A stretch of 64,000 nt of DNA from Entoloma clypeatum (taxonomy: Eukaryota > Basidiomycota > Agaricomycetes > Agaricales > Entolomataceae): positions 1,054,001-1,118,000 of the forward strand of contig OY751492.1 of the NCBI GenBank assembly GCA_963565915.1. The letters run 5' to 3'. The position numbers were made by a program, and so were the translations under genes. Position 1 is the stretch's first letter. Every line of letters begins with the position of its first letter. Below, one piece after another: positions 63,099-64,000 of this stretch. The notes under the pieces were generated by a model. It saw nothing but the letters and a program-made list of their open reading frames with translations, was not told the origin of the DNA and made no database searches.

Positions 63099-63820
63099 TG
63101 TTAAATAGGTGAAAAGTCGGAGCTTCGTCGGAGTCCGTCGGAGGTCGGACGAAGGACTGAGGCCGGAGCGGAACTCCGGGAATGCGGAGGAACGACGAAG
63201 GGGAGGGACGTGGCTTCAACGTATGTGTTGCGCCGCCGTTTGTTGGATAAGGTGTCCCAATTTCAGGAGGTCGGAGGAGAGGTCGGAGATGCGGAGGTCC
63301 TCGGAAAGATCTCGGTGAGAGACACGTTGACGTGGAAATGGTCGGACAACGTCGGAGTTGTGACTCGGACACAGTACTGAGCTCGTCGAAGGGTAACGAT
63401 GGAGGAAGAGCAGTAGATGAGGATGTTGTCGGCGTATTGTACCACGGCGAGGATCTCTGGCATGAACGGGGAGTAGAGGAGTGAACTTTGTTGATATTCG
63501 AACTGAGGAACTACAGGTATGGTACAAGCTTAAATATCTAAATGAGATTACTTTACGGAGATGGTCGGAGTAGGTCCGGAGTTGTGGCGTAAGTTGCCAG
63601 CGACTGTAACGAACATCGGAGATGTCGGTCAACGGACCATGCGGAAAAGGCGATGCATAAGTAAATGGGAATATGAATATGAAATGCATAAAGGCATGGA
63701 GTTATGAATATGAAATGCACGATGGCAACATGCGGAGATGCGGAGGTAACGGATGTCCGGAAGGTCCAGAAAGTCGGAGGACGATCGGAGTGGATCGGAG
63801 ATTCGGAGACGGATATAACA
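63099..63820 (-). repeat. GyD 5' LTR
   Basis: About 722 bp on the minus strand, TGTTATATCCGTCTCC to CTATTTAACA. The ends are inferred from TG..CA, the promoter and the primer-binding site, as no second LTR is present for comparison. It is dense in CGGAG: six copies in 63721-63820. Confidence 0.65.
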
Positions 63821-63829
63821 GTCATCGCC

Positions 63830-63955
63830 ATCACCTCGGATGATGATGGTGATGATGATGATGACTTACCCCCCATGTCTCAGCTCTCTCGCTTGCCTTC
63901 ATCTTCTCTCTCCAAATTGCATGCCACGCATGCTACCCGCGGCAAGGTGGTGTAA
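63830..63955 (+). CDS. possible first exon of a gene running off the window
   Basis: A frame with an acidic run (DDDGDDDDD), then MSQLSRLPSSSLSKLHATHATRGKVV, is followed by a donor-like GTAAGT at about 63953. It lies outside GyD. Too little is visible to name it, and it may be chance. Confidence 0.2.
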   Translation: MTSDDDGDDDDDLPPMSQLSRLPSSSLSKLHATHATRGKVV

Positions 63956-64000
63956 GTCTTTTGTTTATCCATCTCTCATTCACCATGTTCTTGTTCACCT

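Larger units (their letters stand above)
58101..63820 (-). mobile_element. GyD: Ty3/gypsy chromovirus lacking its 3' LTR
   Basis: 5' LTR 63099-63820, gag 61901-63058, pol to 58206, and a 3' untranslated segment with a purine-rich AGAGGGGGGAGGGG (about 58146-58162). GyC begins at 58100. No sequence like the 5' LTR follows the purine tract, so the 3' LTR was lost. Confidence 0.85.

Noticed and set aside
63263..63463. Minus-strand peptide containing VVQYADNILIYC, like a reverse transcriptase YADD box
   Set aside because: It lies inside the GyD LTR, the surrounding residues do not match any RT block, and the frame is short. Probably coincidence.

Overview
The window looks like a transposon-dense stretch of a mushroom-forming basidiomycete (Agaricomycetes) genome. 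The evidence is frequent 50-80 nt introns with GT..AG ends, Plavaka/CACTA-type transposase remnants, chromodomain Ty3/gypsy elements, a Ty1/copia element primed by a half-tRNA, and several protein families I associate with Agaricomycetes. There is a 200-bp assembly gap at 5575-5774. I see no rRNA, tRNA or CRISPR.

Layout. 1-440 is a degenerate minisatellite. 661-7660 holds decayed DNA transposons: a Plavaka transposase split by a 1.6-kb insertion, then a zinc-finger piece and a CACTA-like transposase fragment. 7908-10170 is a spliced gene of unknown function. 10491-17245 is a complete, very young Ty1/copia element (Copia-1). It has 349-bp LTRs differing at one base, a 5-bp target duplication, an intact Gag-Pol frame, and an extra 278-codon ORF that starts inside the 5' LTR. 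17.6-32.7 kb is the host gene island. It contains three paralogous genes for tiny secreted cysteine-rich peptides (18.0, 30.1 and 31.6 kb), an intron-rich GH38 alpha-mannosidase (minus), a two-motif zinc-binding protein (minus) divergent from a WRAP53/TCAB1-like WD40 gene (plus), and an Agaricomycete hypothetical gene. Broken partial copies of the WD40 and zinc-binding genes lie beside the second and third peptide genes, so 28.9-32.7 kb is a rearranged duplicate of 17.6-27.3 kb.

34.1-63.8 kb is a nest of LTR retrotransposons. Copia-2 (34122-36330 and 44144-45816) is an old broken element cut open by GyA1 (36331-42506) and a remnant of a second gypsy element, GyB (42507-44143). GyC (45817-58100) is split between gag and pol by GyA2 (50254-56402), the youngest insertion: identical LTRs, a GAACG target duplication, and intact gag and pol. 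GyD (58101-63820) follows and lacks its 3' LTR. All gypsy elements lie on the minus strand.

The four gypsy families share a replication design that can be read directly. A 10-12 nt stretch beginning 2 nt inside the 5' LTR is complementary to the LTR segment 25-33 bp downstream of the TATA box, i.e. the predicted 5' end of the transcript. This is the signature of Tf1-type self-priming. GyA1, GyA2, GyC and GyD also carry -1 frameshift heptamers just before the gag stop. The most promising less-described items are the LTR-initiated ORF of Copia-1, the C-C-CC-C-C secreted peptide family, the 2-, 4- and 9-nt micro-exons of the GH38 gene, the AUG-free gag leader of GyC, and a sharply bounded 2.9-kb gene-conversion tract between GyA1 and GyA2.
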